Origin: Variovorax paradoxus
GTDB lineage: Bacteria; Pseudomonadota; Gammaproteobacteria; Burkholderiales; Burkholderiaceae_C
Length of the DNA stretch: 64,000 nt
Assembly (NCBI RefSeq): GCF_009755665.1
Contig: NZ_CP046622.1
Span: 4,340,001-4,404,000, forward strand
Direction: 5' to 3'
Shown in pieces: positions 9,072 to 17,133 of the stretch. Below the pieces are notes generated by a model, which ran no database searches, was not told where the DNA came from, and was given only the letters and a program-made list of their open reading frames with translations. Every line of letters starts with the position of its first letter. Position 1 is the first letter of the stretch. The position numbers were made by a program, and so were the translations under genes.

Positions 9072-9205
9072 GTGGAATGGCGGGTCTTGTGGACGTGGCC
9101 AGACTCTAACGCGAGCAGCGCACAGGCCTGAAAGAGCCCTCAAACCGGCCGTTGCTGGTACTGGTACACGTGATACGTGGACGGAATCGAGATCATCAAC
9201 GCGCT

Positions 9206-9682
9206 TCACTTCCCCCTCTCACGACAACTCATCTGAACTGGCGGAACCCGGTACATCGGCATGCCCTTGTCGGGAGCTCCGCCCTTGGGACTCAGCTGCA
9301 TCTCCATGTTTTCGATGCTGGCATACCGAAATTGGAGCGAGGTCTGATCAATGTGCAGGATATCAATGCATATCTGACTGCCCGGTTTCATCGACGGCTC
9401 ATTGCTGGCAGTGATGAGGGTGCAACTGCGGCTGCCCCGAATGTTGTAGCGCCCTTCAACAAGAGCAGGAGCACCTGTGGACGTCTCGCCTCCACAGACG
9501 GTTATTCTTCCGTTTTTGTACTCCTCGTATCCCAAACAGCTCTTCCCCTCATCGACGGAAGTGCACCACACGCCTTCAATAGCCCGGTCTAGTTTCTGGT
9601 CTTGTAGTGCTGCCGAGAAAGAAAAGGTTGTGGCGCTTCCTAGAGCGACTACAAGGACAAGCCGGCGAATTGTGCTGAACAT
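9206..9682 (-). CDS. Hypothetical exported protein, low-GC
   Basis: A 158-residue protein not recognised. Residues 1-24 form a signal peptide (MFSTIRRLVLVVALGSATTF then SFSAA). The mature part has six cysteines, including 'VWCTSVDEGKSCLGYEEY', 'ITVCGG', 'RSCTLI' and 'SQICIDILHID', and ends in 'MSCRERGK'. This spacing suggests a compact, disulfide-bonded periplasmic or secreted domain. Base composition is clearly lower in G+C than the flanks and codon choice is less biased, which suggests recent acquisition. Confidence 0.6.
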   Translation of the reverse strand: MFSTIRRLVLVVALGSATTFSFSAALQDQKLDRAIEGVWCTSVDEGKSCLGYEEYKNGRITVCGGETSTGAPALVEGRYNIRGSRSCTLITASNEPSMKPGSQICIDILHIDQTSLQFRYASIENMEMQLSPKGGAPDKGMPMYRVPPVQMSCRERGK

Positions 9683-9899
9683 TATTTCTGTTGGCCTTCA
9701 GATGGGCATTTGCATAGACTTAGAGCCACCGCGCGTGCCGGCTCGATCCCAGCGCGCGGCAACCATGCAGGATTGCAATGATATGGACTCGGGCAGTTTG
9801 CTATTGCCCCTCCTCAAAAACTCAGCGTTGCAGCGCCTCGCTTGATCAGCTCGTGCATCACGCTCGACCCCCGGCGCATTGGCGCCTGCAGCTGGGCGC

Positions 9900-10049
9900 G
9901 AAACATTTGAAGAGCAGCGAGTGCCGATCAAGATCATTGCCGACCACGCAAGGTACGAGTCGGAAGCAGCCTTCAACCGGGCGTTCAAGCGGCGCTTCGG
10001 CGTGCCGCCGGGAGACTGGCGGCGAAGGCAGGCACAAGGGTTGGGTTGA
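9900..10049 (+). pseudogene. Remnant of an AraC-type regulator C-terminus
   Basis: The open stretch ending at TGA 10047-10049 translates to a segment running 'VPIKIIADHARYESEAAFNR' then 'AFKRRFGVPPGDWRRR'. That is the second helix-turn-helix and C-terminal signature of AraC regulators (I-A-x-x-x-x-Y-x-S-x-x-A-F-x-R-A-F-K, then F-G-x-x-P). Only about 45 codons remain; no start, first helix or sensor domain can be joined in frame. It lies just before an intact but different AraC gene, so it looks like a leftover from a replaced regulator. The rest of the 9683-10094 gap holds nothing else recognisable. Confidence 0.65.
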
Positions 10050-10094
10050 TCGGGAGATGAACGGCGCCATGGCATCTGTTTGCAAAGAGTCTGC

Positions 10095-11114
10095 ATGAAA
10101 TCAGCAGGGTTGAAGGGCACCGTCTCCATCGAGCTCGTGCACGAGGCAATACACGCTGCGGCGCTCAGGAACATGGACATCAGCAGCGTGCTTGAAAGCG
10201 CAAAACTGGATCGCGATCTGCTGAACGCTCCGCGCGCCCGCATTTCGGCCGCGGCCTATTCGCGCATGTGGGTGGCCTTGGCCGACCTGATGGACGACGA
10301 GTTCTTCGGCCTCGACAGCCACGGGCTTCGCCGCGGAAGCTATGCGCTCATGACGCGCGCGGCCGTCAGCTCCGACAACCTGGAGCACGCGCTGCGCCGC
10401 ATCCTCAGGTTTCTTCACGCCACATTGGACGACTTTCACGGGGAGCTGGTCCGCTCGGCGGACGAGGCCCGCGTCATCTTGCATGACGGGGGCGTGCTGC
10501 GCCGGCTGTTCGGCTACGGCACCTGGTTCATCCTCGTTCATGGCCTGGCATGCTGGCTCGTGCACAGGCGGATTCCCCTGCGCGAGATGCAGTTCCGGTG
10601 CCCGCCTCCTGGCGATGACAGCCACTACCGTACGCGGTTCTGCGAGAACGTGAAGTTCAACGGCGAGACCACGCACATCACGTTCGCAAGCGATCTGCTG
10701 GATTTGAAGATCGCGGAATCTCCGGACACGGTCGACAATTTCTTGCGTGCGGCACCGGCCAACCTGCTGGTCAAGTACCGCAACGATGCAAGCACCAGTG
10801 CGCAGGTTCGCAACAGGTTGCGCAGCCAGTTGCCCGATGCCTGGCCGGAGCTGGAGAAGCTTGCGCAGGAACTCTGCGTTTCCGGCACCACGCTCCAGCG
10901 CCGCCTGCAACAAGAGGGCGTGAACTACCAGCGCGTGAAGGACGACCTTCGGAGGGACATTGCCATCGATCTGCTGTCGAGCGCGACATTGACGGTGGCT
11001 GAGGTCGCGGCCCGGACGGGCTTCCAGGAAACAAGCGCTTTTCATCGCGCTTTCAAGAAGTGGACAGGTGTCAGCCCCGGCGCCTATCGCTCCTCTCGCC
11101 CTGGCCGGGAATAG
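10095..11114 (+). CDS. AraC family transcriptional regulator (ArgR/OruR type)
   Basis: A 339-residue regulator. Residues about 25-205 match the layout of the arabinose-binding-like domain of the OruR/PhbR group, with 'ARISAAAYSRMWVALADLMDDEFFGL' and 'MTRAAVSSDNLEHALRR'. The C-terminal 100 residues hold two helix-turn-helix units, 'LAQELCVSGTTLQRRLQQEG' and 'TVAEVAARTGFQETSAFHRA', then the typical 'FKKWTGVSPGAYR'. ATG 10095 is preferred to an upstream in-frame start. It is upstream of and codirectional with the nitroreductase-ligase-MaoC operon (148-base gap) and is its likely activator. Confidence 0.88.
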   Translation: MKSAGLKGTVSIELVHEAIHAAALRNMDISSVLESAKLDRDLLNAPRARISAAAYSRMWVALADLMDDEFFGLDSHGLRRGSYALMTRAAVSSDNLEHALRRILRFLHATLDDFHGELVRSADEARVILHDGGVLRRLFGYGTWFILVHGLACWLVHRRIPLREMQFRCPPPGDDSHYRTRFCENVKFNGETTHITFASDLLDLKIAESPDTVDNFLRAAPANLLVKYRNDASTSAQVRNRLRSQLPDAWPELEKLAQELCVSGTTLQRRLQQEGVNYQRVKDDLRRDIAIDLLSSATLTVAEVAARTGFQETSAFHRAFKKWTGVSPGAYRSSRPGRE

Positions 11115-11262
11115 GCGCTCCCAGGAAGAGCTTCGCATGCCCAAAGGCCCCGATCGAATCGAGGCGTCCGGGCATGGGCTTCGGTCTCTCGCAGAACTAA
11201 CCTCCGCTCGCACCCGCAGCTGGCGTGCGCCAAGCGCTTGTTGAAAGCAAGGAACCCCTGGA

Positions 11263-12003
11263 ATGAACCGAATGATGGCACCGCCGCTCAGCGCAGAAAC
11301 TCTGCAAGCGGCAGTCGATTGGGCAATTGCCACCCGGCGCAGCGTGAGAGCGTATTTGCCAAGGCCTGTGCCACGGGAAGAAATCGAAGCGATCCTATCG
11401 ACCGCGCGCTACAGCGCTTCAGGCATGAACATGCAGCCCTGGCATGTGCATGTGCTGACCGGGCCTGCGAAGGCGAGCTTGTCCGCTGCCATTGCGGCGC
11501 TCGACGACGATCCCCGCAGATCTGGCGAACTGCTGGAGCCTTACGACTACTACCCGCGTGAATGGTTCTCCCCTTACCTCGAGCGGCGCCGCAAGGTCGG
11601 CTGGGACCTTTACGGCCTGCTTGGCATTGCCAAGGGCGACAAGCAGCGCATGCACCTGCAGCATGGCCGCAACTACCGGTTCTTCGATGCGCCTGTGGGC
11701 CTGTTCTTCACGGTCGACCGCTCGCTCCAGGAAGGAAGCCTGCTGGACTACGGCATGTTCCTGCAGAGCGTGATGGTGGCCGCACGAAGCCGGGGCCTTC
11801 ACACCTGCCCGCAAGCCGCCTTCCTGAAGTTTCATCGCCAGATCGGCGAGCTGCTGGAAATACCCGCGGGCCAGATGCTCGTTTGCGGCATGAGCCTGGG
11901 CTACGCGGACGATTCGTCGATCGAAAACTCCCTCGTCACCGAGCGGGAGCCGGTTTCCTCATTCACGACGTTCCACAACAATGCAAAGGAGACAAGAGCA
12001 TGA
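11263..12003 (+). CDS. Nitroreductase family flavoprotein
   Basis: A 246-residue FMN-dependent oxidoreductase. 'ATRRSVRAYLPRPVPREEIEAIL' near residues 23-46 and 'ARYSASGMNMQPWHVHVL' near 49-66 form the conserved FMN-binding start of the NfsA/NfnB fold. 'MFLQSVMVAARSRGLHTCPQAAF' matches the dimer-interface helix. These enzymes reduce nitro groups, quinones or enones with NAD(P)H. Its stop overlaps the ligase start in an ATGA, so it is translationally coupled to an acyl-CoA pathway, which hints at reductive processing of an aromatic or unsaturated acid rather than general detoxification. Confidence 0.88.
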   Translation: MNRMMAPPLSAETLQAAVDWAIATRRSVRAYLPRPVPREEIEAILSTARYSASGMNMQPWHVHVLTGPAKASLSAAIAALDDDPRRSGELLEPYDYYPREWFSPYLERRRKVGWDLYGLLGIAKGDKQRMHLQHGRNYRFFDAPVGLFFTVDRSLQEGSLLDYGMFLQSVMVAARSRGLHTCPQAAFLKFHRQIGELLEIPAGQMLVCGMSLGYADDSSIENSLVTEREPVSSFTTFHNNAKETRA

Positions 12004-13655
12004 GCGCGGAATCCTACGGAAAAGGCCTCGACCGCTGCGAGGCCAATCATGTGCCGCTGACGCCACTGGGCTTTCTCGATCGCGCCGCTCTGGCGCATCC
12101 GGAACGCCCGGCCGTGGTGCACGGCGATCTGTCGCGAACCTGGGCGCAGACGCGCGAGCGCTGCCATCGCCTTGCTTCGGCGCTGGTGATCCGCGGCGTT
12201 CAGCCGGGGGACACCGTTTCTGTGCTGGCGCCCAACACACCCGCCATGCTGGAAGCGCATTTCGGCGTCCCGCTGGCAGGCGCCGTTCTCAATGCGATCA
12301 ACCACCGCCTGGATGCCGAAGCGATTGCGTTCATCCTGCGCCACGGCGAATGCAAGTTGCTGATGGTCGACCGCGAGTTCTCTGCAACGGTCGCCTCTGC
12401 CTTGAAGCTGCTCGATGAGCCTCCCGCGGTCATCGACATCAACGACCACCTCGCGCCACCCGGTGAACGCATCGGCGAGACCGACTACGAAGCCTTGCTC
12501 GCGAGCGGAGACCCGGCCTTTCCCGGCCGCTGGCCGAGCGATGAATGGCACCCCATTGCCCTGAACTACACCTCCGGTACCACGGGAGACCCGAAGGGCG
12601 TGGTCGCCAGCCACCGCGGCACCTACCTCATGAGCCTGCTGCAGATCACGAACTGGGCCATGCCGCGGGCGCCGAAGTATCTGTGGACGCTGCCCATGTT
12701 CCACGCGAACGGATGGTGCTTCACCTGGGCCGTCACGGCGGCGGCCGGCACCCATGTCTGCCTGCGCAGAGTGTCGGCCGAGGCGGTGCTGGCGGCTATC
12801 GACAGGCACGAGATCGATCATCTGTGCGCGGCGCCGGTCGTCATGGCCATGCTCGCGGACTCGGCGCAAAACATCAAACTGTCTCGCCCCGTGCGCGTGC
12901 TGACCGCGGGCTCCCCTCCTCCGCTTGCCGTGCTCAACAGCGTGTTGGCCATGGGTTTCGACGTGGAGCACGTCTTCGGCATCACGGAGGTTTGCGGCAC
13001 GCCGGTGAGTTGCGCGTGGCAAGACGGCTGGGACGATCTTCCCAAAGACGAGCAAGGCAAGCTGCGGGTGCGCCAGGGCGTGCGCGCCTCCATGTTCGAA
13101 GGCCTCATGGTCGGCGATGCGGACACCCTGGCACCCGTTCCGCACGACGGAAAAACCGCGGGGGAGCTCATGCTGCGCGGCAACACGGTGATGATGGGCT
13201 ACTTCAAGAACGAGGCCGCAACGCGCAAGGCGCTCGCCAACGGATGGTTCCGTACCGGGGACGTCGCGGTGCTCCACGGCAACGGCTATGCGCAGATCAC
13301 CGACCGTTCGAAAGACGTGATCATTTCGGGCGGCGAGAACATCTCTTCCGTCGAAGTCGAGGACGTCGTCCACGGTCACCCCGCAGTCTTGCATGCCGCC
13401 GTGGTCGCCCAGCCCGACGAGAAATGGGGAGAGGTGCCCTGCGTGTTCATCGAACTCAGGGCCGGTGCCATGGCGCCGTCGGAGCAAGAAATCATTGCCT
13501 TCTGCCGGGAGCGGCTGGCGCATTTCAAGTGTCCGCGCCGCGTGATCTTCAGCAGCTTGCCGAAAACGGCCACGGGAAAGATCCAGAAATTCCGGCTGCG
13601 CCAGCAAGCCGGAAGCCAGCAAGCCATCACCGGGCTCGCGAGGCCGCATGACTGA
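12000..13655 (+). CDS. AMP-dependent acyl-CoA synthetase
   Basis: A 551-residue ligase of the ANL superfamily. It has the P-loop 'YTSGTTGDPKGV' near residues 188-199, 'FGITEVCG' in the A5 region, 'GWFRTGDVAVL' with the ATP-ribose aspartate, the hinge 'DRSKDVIISGGENIS', and catalytic lysine K527 in 'TATGKIQK'. It activates a carboxylic acid as the acyl-adenylate and then the CoA thioester. Sequence style resembles medium-chain and methylmercaptopropionate-type ligases (DmdB-like) more than benzoate-CoA ligases, but the substrate is not readable. The ATG at 12000 overlaps the nitroreductase stop, and the 3' end overlaps the MaoC gene by eight bases. Confidence 0.9.
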   Translation: MSAESYGKGLDRCEANHVPLTPLGFLDRAALAHPERPAVVHGDLSRTWAQTRERCHRLASALVIRGVQPGDTVSVLAPNTPAMLEAHFGVPLAGAVLNAINHRLDAEAIAFILRHGECKLLMVDREFSATVASALKLLDEPPAVIDINDHLAPPGERIGETDYEALLASGDPAFPGRWPSDEWHPIALNYTSGTTGDPKGVVASHRGTYLMSLLQITNWAMPRAPKYLWTLPMFHANGWCFTWAVTAAAGTHVCLRRVSAEAVLAAIDRHEIDHLCAAPVVMAMLADSAQNIKLSRPVRVLTAGSPPPLAVLNSVLAMGFDVEHVFGITEVCGTPVSCAWQDGWDDLPKDEQGKLRVRQGVRASMFEGLMVGDADTLAPVPHDGKTAGELMLRGNTVMMGYFKNEAATRKALANGWFRTGDVAVLHGNGYAQITDRSKDVIISGGENISSVEVEDVVHGHPAVLHAAVVAQPDEKWGEVPCVFIELRAGAMAPSEQEIIAFCRERLAHFKCPRRVIFSSLPKTATGKIQKFRLRQQAGSQQAITGLARPHD

Positions 13656-14091
13656 ATTCGAACCCGCCGCCGCGGCACCCATAGTGCCCGGCTACCGTTT
13701 CTCGCGGACGCACGCCTTCGACGAAGAGCAAGTCAGGAGGTTTGCCCTGGCCGCGGGAGACGACAACCCCCTGCACCACGATGCGGAGTTTGCAAGAGGC
13801 ACGCGCTTCGGCGGATTGATAGCAAGCGGCACGCACACCACGTCGCTGTTGATGGGGCTGACCGCCAGCCACTTCGCCAAGAAAGGAAATGTGCTGGGAA
13901 TCAACTTCTCGGTCGACCTGCTGCGTCCCGTGCGGGCGAGCGAGACGGTGCTCATCGAATGGAATGTCTTGTCGATCGCGGCCCGCCCGAGAGGAGGCAG
14001 CATCATCGAGATGCAGGGCTGGGTAAAAAGCGCGGATGACCGGACCAGCGTTCTTGCACATGGCACGGTGCTGCTCAATGAGTACAACTGA
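13648..14091 (+). CDS. MaoC-like (R)-hydratase domain protein
   Basis: A 147-residue hotdog-fold protein. The hydratase-2 signature D38-x-N-P-x-H43 is present in 'LAAGDDNPLHHDAEFA', followed by 'FGGLIASGTHT'. Members hydrate trans-2-enoyl-CoA thioesters. As the last gene of the coupled cluster (its start lies inside the ligase 3' end) it would act on the thioester made by the ligase. Together with the nitroreductase this gives a three-step unit: CoA activation, reduction and hydration. Confidence 0.87.
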   Translation: MTEFEPAAAAPIVPGYRFSRTHAFDEEQVRRFALAAGDDNPLHHDAEFARGTRFGGLIASGTHTTSLLMGLTASHFAKKGNVLGINFSVDLLRPVRASETVLIEWNVLSIAARPRGGSIIEMQGWVKSADDRTSVLAHGTVLLNEYN

Positions 14092-14199
14092 GGCATCCCA
14101 TCGCGTCTTTGGCAGAAAACGAGGCTTTGTTGTCATTGCCGCGGTAAAGCGCAGCTCCTAGACTCGCCGCTCCAATGCCAGGAGCAAGGGGCCAGCGCC

Positions 14200-14841
14200 A
14201 TGTCAAAGCTTCGATTCAGGATCTCGATTTCGCTGGACGGGTTTGTCGCCGGTCCGCACCAAAGCTTGCAGGAACCGCTCGGGGTTGGCGGCGAGCAATT
14301 GCATGAATGGGTGGTCCCGCTGGAGGCCTGGCGCCGGCCGCATGGGCTGGATGGCGGCGTGGTGAACGAGAGCACGGCGGTGATGGAAGACGAACTCACC
14401 AATATCGGCGCGACCATCATGGGCCGCAACATGTTCGGCGGCGGCCCAGGGCCGTGGGACGAGACTAATCCCTGGAACGGCTGGTGGGGCCGCAATCCGC
14501 CGTTTCGTCACCCAGTGTTCGTGCTGACCCACCACGCACGCGAACCCTTGGTGATGGAAGGCGGCACGAGCTTCACGTTCGTGACCGACGGCATCGAGAA
14601 TGCACTGGACCAGGCCCGGCGCGCGGCAGGCGGAAAGGACGTGGCACTGGCGGGCGGGGCCAACGCCGCGCAGCAGTACCTGAAAGCCGGCCTCGTCGAT
14701 GAAATGCAGCTGCACCTTGCGCCGATCTTGCTCGGCGGTGGGGAACGCCTGTTCGACGGCGTCAACACCCTGCATTCCCTTGCCCTGGTGAAGACGGTCG
14801 CGGCGCCGAACGTGACCCACCTGAAATTCGCGAGAAAGTAA
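14200..14841 (+). CDS. Dihydrofolate reductase-like (RibD C-terminal) protein
   Basis: A 213-residue protein of the RibD C-terminal/DHFR fold. It opens 'FRISISLDGFVAGPHQS', has 'GATIMGRNMFGGGPGPW' near residue 70, and ends with 'GGANAAQQYLKAGLVDEMQLHLAPILLGGGERLF', the NADPH-binding and dimer region of the family. It is probably a reductase of unknown substrate rather than true DHFR, because riboflavin genes are not nearby. It ends two bases before a convergent VOC gene. Confidence 0.85.
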   Translation: MSKLRFRISISLDGFVAGPHQSLQEPLGVGGEQLHEWVVPLEAWRRPHGLDGGVVNESTAVMEDELTNIGATIMGRNMFGGGPGPWDETNPWNGWWGRNPPFRHPVFVLTHHAREPLVMEGGTSFTFVTDGIENALDQARRAAGGKDVALAGGANAAQQYLKAGLVDEMQLHLAPILLGGGERLFDGVNTLHSLALVKTVAAPNVTHLKFARK

Positions 14842-14843
14842 AG

Positions 14844-15215
14844 CTACCGCAACGGCTGCTGCACAAGCTGGAGCTCGTTGCCGGAAGGATCGCGCAGCGT
14901 TGCAAGAATGCCGCCCCATGCTTGCTGCTCCGGAAGACCGGAAAACGCAACGCCGAGCGAGGCCAGCTCGCTGTACTTCGACTGAACGTCCGCAACGTCG
15001 AACGACAGCCCAGTGAAGCGTCCGATAAGGGCCTGGTCTTCCGCGGGGGCATCCGCATCGACACGCTCGACGACCAGGCTCATCGGTCCTGCGTCGAACA
15101 CGCGAAAGCCCTCTTCGCTTCGCGGCGACTTGAGCTGCAAGCCAAGCAGCTCTTCGTAGAAGCGGGACGCGCCCGGCAGGTCTCGAACAAAAATGCGTGC
15201 GGTGCGAAGCTGCAT
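14844..15215 (-). CDS. VOC (glyoxalase/bleomycin-resistance fold) protein
   Basis: A 123-residue VOC-fold protein with the usual two beta-alpha-beta units: 'TARIFVRDLPGASRFYEELLGLQ' at the start and 'GILATLRDPSGNELQLVQ' at the end. Metal-ligand positions expected in glyoxalase I are only partly filled, with the final E in 'GNELQ' present. It could be a small dioxygenase, isomerase or a binding protein. Convergent with the RibD-like gene and facing away from map. Confidence 0.8.
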   Translation of the reverse strand: MQLRTARIFVRDLPGASRFYEELLGLQLKSPRSEEGFRVFDAGPMSLVVERVDADAPAEDQALIGRFTGLSFDVADVQSKYSELASLGVAFSGLPEQQAWGGILATLRDPSGNELQLVQQPLR

Positions 15216-15285
15216 GGTCTCTCCTGGCGAGCGTTGGTGGATGGCTAGGTCATACGAAAAACGGAGGGCGAATCCTTGCTTGCAA

Positions 15286-16083
15286 TCAGTGAAGCGTCAC
15301 GACGATGGGAGCACCCTTGGTGATGATCATCGTGTGTTCATACTGCGCCGACAAGTTTCCGCTTGCGCCTGCGAGCGTCCAGCCATCAGGCGCTTCCGTC
15401 ACGATGCGGCTCTTGGTCGAAAGAAACGGTTCGATGGTGATGACCATTCCCTCCTGTAGGATGCGCTTGTCCGAGGGATCGAAGTAGCCGGCAATGTGTT
15501 CCGGCTCTTCATGCAGCGCGCGGCCGACGCCGTGGCTTCCGAGGTTTTCGATGACCTTGAAACCATAGGCCTTTGCGGTACGCTCGATGGCCGCGCCAAT
15601 GGCGTTGATCGGCTGCCCCGCCCTGGCGCTCTTCATTGCTTCGGCAAGGGCCGTGCGCGTTGCGTGGCAGAGCCGGGTCTTCTGCGGGTTGGTCGGAGGC
15701 ACCACAATGGTCCCGCCGGTATCGGCAAAGTAGCCGTCGAGTTCCGCCGATACATCGATGTTCAGGACGTCCCCTGCCTTGATGATCCGGTCTCCGGGTA
15801 TTCCGTGCGCCGCTTCCTCATTGATGCTGATGCACGTCGCCCCCGGAAACTTGTATGTCAGCCTCGGTGCGGATCGCGCGCCCTGTTCTTTCAGCAGCTG
15901 CTCGCCCAGCGCGTCGAGCTCGCGCGTGGTCATGCCGGGTTCTGCCGCATCGAGCATCTGGCGCAGCACGAACGAGACTATTCTGCCGATCCGTTTCAAT
16001 GCTGCGACGTCGTCCTGGGTTTCGATGGTCATCTGAGGTATTTGTGGAAGATTCGGTTGAAAGATCTTTTTTGGCTGGCGCAT
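15286..16083 (-). CDS. map: Methionine aminopeptidase type I
   Basis: A 265-residue enzyme (or 248 residues from ATG 16032). All five metal ligands of type I MetAP are in place: D in 'NIDVSAELDG', D in 'YFADTGGT', H in 'LGSHGVGRALHEEP', E in 'MVITIEPF' and E in 'AQYEHTMII'; the substrate-site histidine is in 'EEAAHGIPGD'. It removes the initiator methionine from nascent proteins. It stands alone, not beside rpsB-tsf or secY, and has a longer, basic N-terminus, so it is probably a second copy beside a housekeeping one elsewhere. Confidence 0.9.
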   Translation of the reverse strand: MRQPKKIFQPNLPQIPQMTIETQDDVAALKRIGRIVSFVLRQMLDAAEPGMTTRELDALGEQLLKEQGARSAPRLTYKFPGATCISINEEAAHGIPGDRIIKAGDVLNIDVSAELDGYFADTGGTIVVPPTNPQKTRLCHATRTALAEAMKSARAGQPINAIGAAIERTAKAYGFKVIENLGSHGVGRALHEEPEHIAGYFDPSDKRILQEGMVITIEPFLSTKSRIVTEAPDGWTLAGASGNLSAQYEHTMIITKGAPIVVTLH

Positions 16084-16180
16084 TGGCCTTGGAGGGCATT
16101 ATCCGGTACCTATGGCGCCGGTACGCGCCAAACAAACGAGGGAGAGCCTTGAACGTGAATCTGCATCTTCAGGGGGCTGC

Positions 16181-16675
16181 GTGAGCGAAGCCCCTGTCCT
16201 TCAAGACCCCGACCTGCTGCGGCGGCTGCTGCGCGCAAAAGACCGTATGGACGCCGCATCGCACGAAGAATGGCCCGTGGGCCGGCTCGCAGAGGTAAGC
16301 GGCGTGTCCGAGGCCCACTTCGCGCGATCGTTCAAGCAGGCCTTCGGCATTCCGCCGCACCGCTATCTGCTCACCCGGCGCATCGAGCGCGCGATGGCCT
16401 TGCTGCGCGAAACCGACCGGTCCATCACCGACATCGCCTTCGACACGGGCTGGGCGAGCCTGGGCACCTTCGGGCGCACCTTTCGCGACATTACCGGCCA
16501 CAGCCCGAGCGCGGTGCGCTCGCAAGGCAAGCAGACGGTGCGCGAGCTCGGCGCGGTGCCCGAGTGCATTGTGAGCGCCGCGCGCCGGCCCGGGCTCACG
16601 ACCGCAGTTTCGGAGAAGCGGCGCCAGGCGGCAAACGGTACAAACAGGCCCGAACAAACACAGGAGAGTTCATGA
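16181..16675 (+). CDS. Short AraC-type helix-turn-helix regulator
   Basis: A 164-residue protein from GTG 16181, which has AGGGGG just upstream; an ATG at 16112 would add 23 residues. It is essentially a bare AraC DNA-binding domain: 'WPVGRLAEVSGVSEAHFARSFKQAFGIPPHRYLLTRRIERA' then 'SITDIAFDTGWASLGTFGRTFRDITGHSP'. No sensor domain is present. The stop overlaps the VOC start in an ATGA. This AraC-VOC pairing usually means the regulator controls its partner. Confidence 0.85.
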   Translation: MSEAPVLQDPDLLRRLLRAKDRMDAASHEEWPVGRLAEVSGVSEAHFARSFKQAFGIPPHRYLLTRRIERAMALLRETDRSITDIAFDTGWASLGTFGRTFRDITGHSPSAVRSQGKQTVRELGAVPECIVSAARRPGLTTAVSEKRRQAANGTNRPEQTQESS

Positions 16676-17079
16676 AGCAGGGCATTGATGTAGTCGGTTT
16701 GTATGTGCGCGATCAGGACGAGGCGCTTTCGTTTTATGTAGACAAGCTCGGGTTTCGCGTCCACACGGACGTGGGCAACGGCGGCTATCGCTGGCTCACC
16801 GTGCAGCACCCGGAGCAGCCCTCGTTCCAGCTTGGCCTTTTTCTGCCCGGCCCGCCGGTGCACGACGAGGCAACGGCGCAGGCGCTGCGCGCCATCGTGG
16901 CCAAGGGCGCGATGCCCCCGCTGGTGCTCACGGTGGCCGACTGCCGCGCCGCTTACGCCCAGATGCTTGCCAAGGGGGTGGAGTTCACGCAGGAGCCGGT
17001 AGAGCGCTATGGCACCCTGGACGCCGGCTTTCGCGACCCTTCCGGAAACGGGTGGAAGATGATCCAGGGCCGCGGCTGA
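16672..17079 (+). CDS. VOC family protein coupled to an AraC regulator
   Basis: A 135-residue VOC-fold protein: 'IDVVGLYVRDQDEALSFYVDKLGFRVHTD' at the start and 'GTLDAGFRDPSGNGWKMIQ' at the end. The last metal-ligand position holds W in place of the usual glutamate ('GNGWKM'), so a binding or resistance role is possible. ATG 16672 overlaps the AraC stop, with a GGAGAG ribosome site eight bases before it. Function not known. Confidence 0.83.
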   Translation: MKQGIDVVGLYVRDQDEALSFYVDKLGFRVHTDVGNGGYRWLTVQHPEQPSFQLGLFLPGPPVHDEATAQALRAIVAKGAMPPLVLTVADCRAAYAQMLAKGVEFTQEPVERYGTLDAGFRDPSGNGWKMIQGRG

Positions 17080-17133
17080 GCGCCGGCGGCACGCCGCCGC
17101 AGGGCACTGCGGGCGAGTTGCTAAAGTCCGCGC

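Noticed and set aside
11136..11176. CATGCCC/GGGCATG inverted repeat before the nitroreductase gene
   Set aside because: Seven pairs over a 27-base loop is weak and not followed by a T run; an operator role is possible but not supportable.
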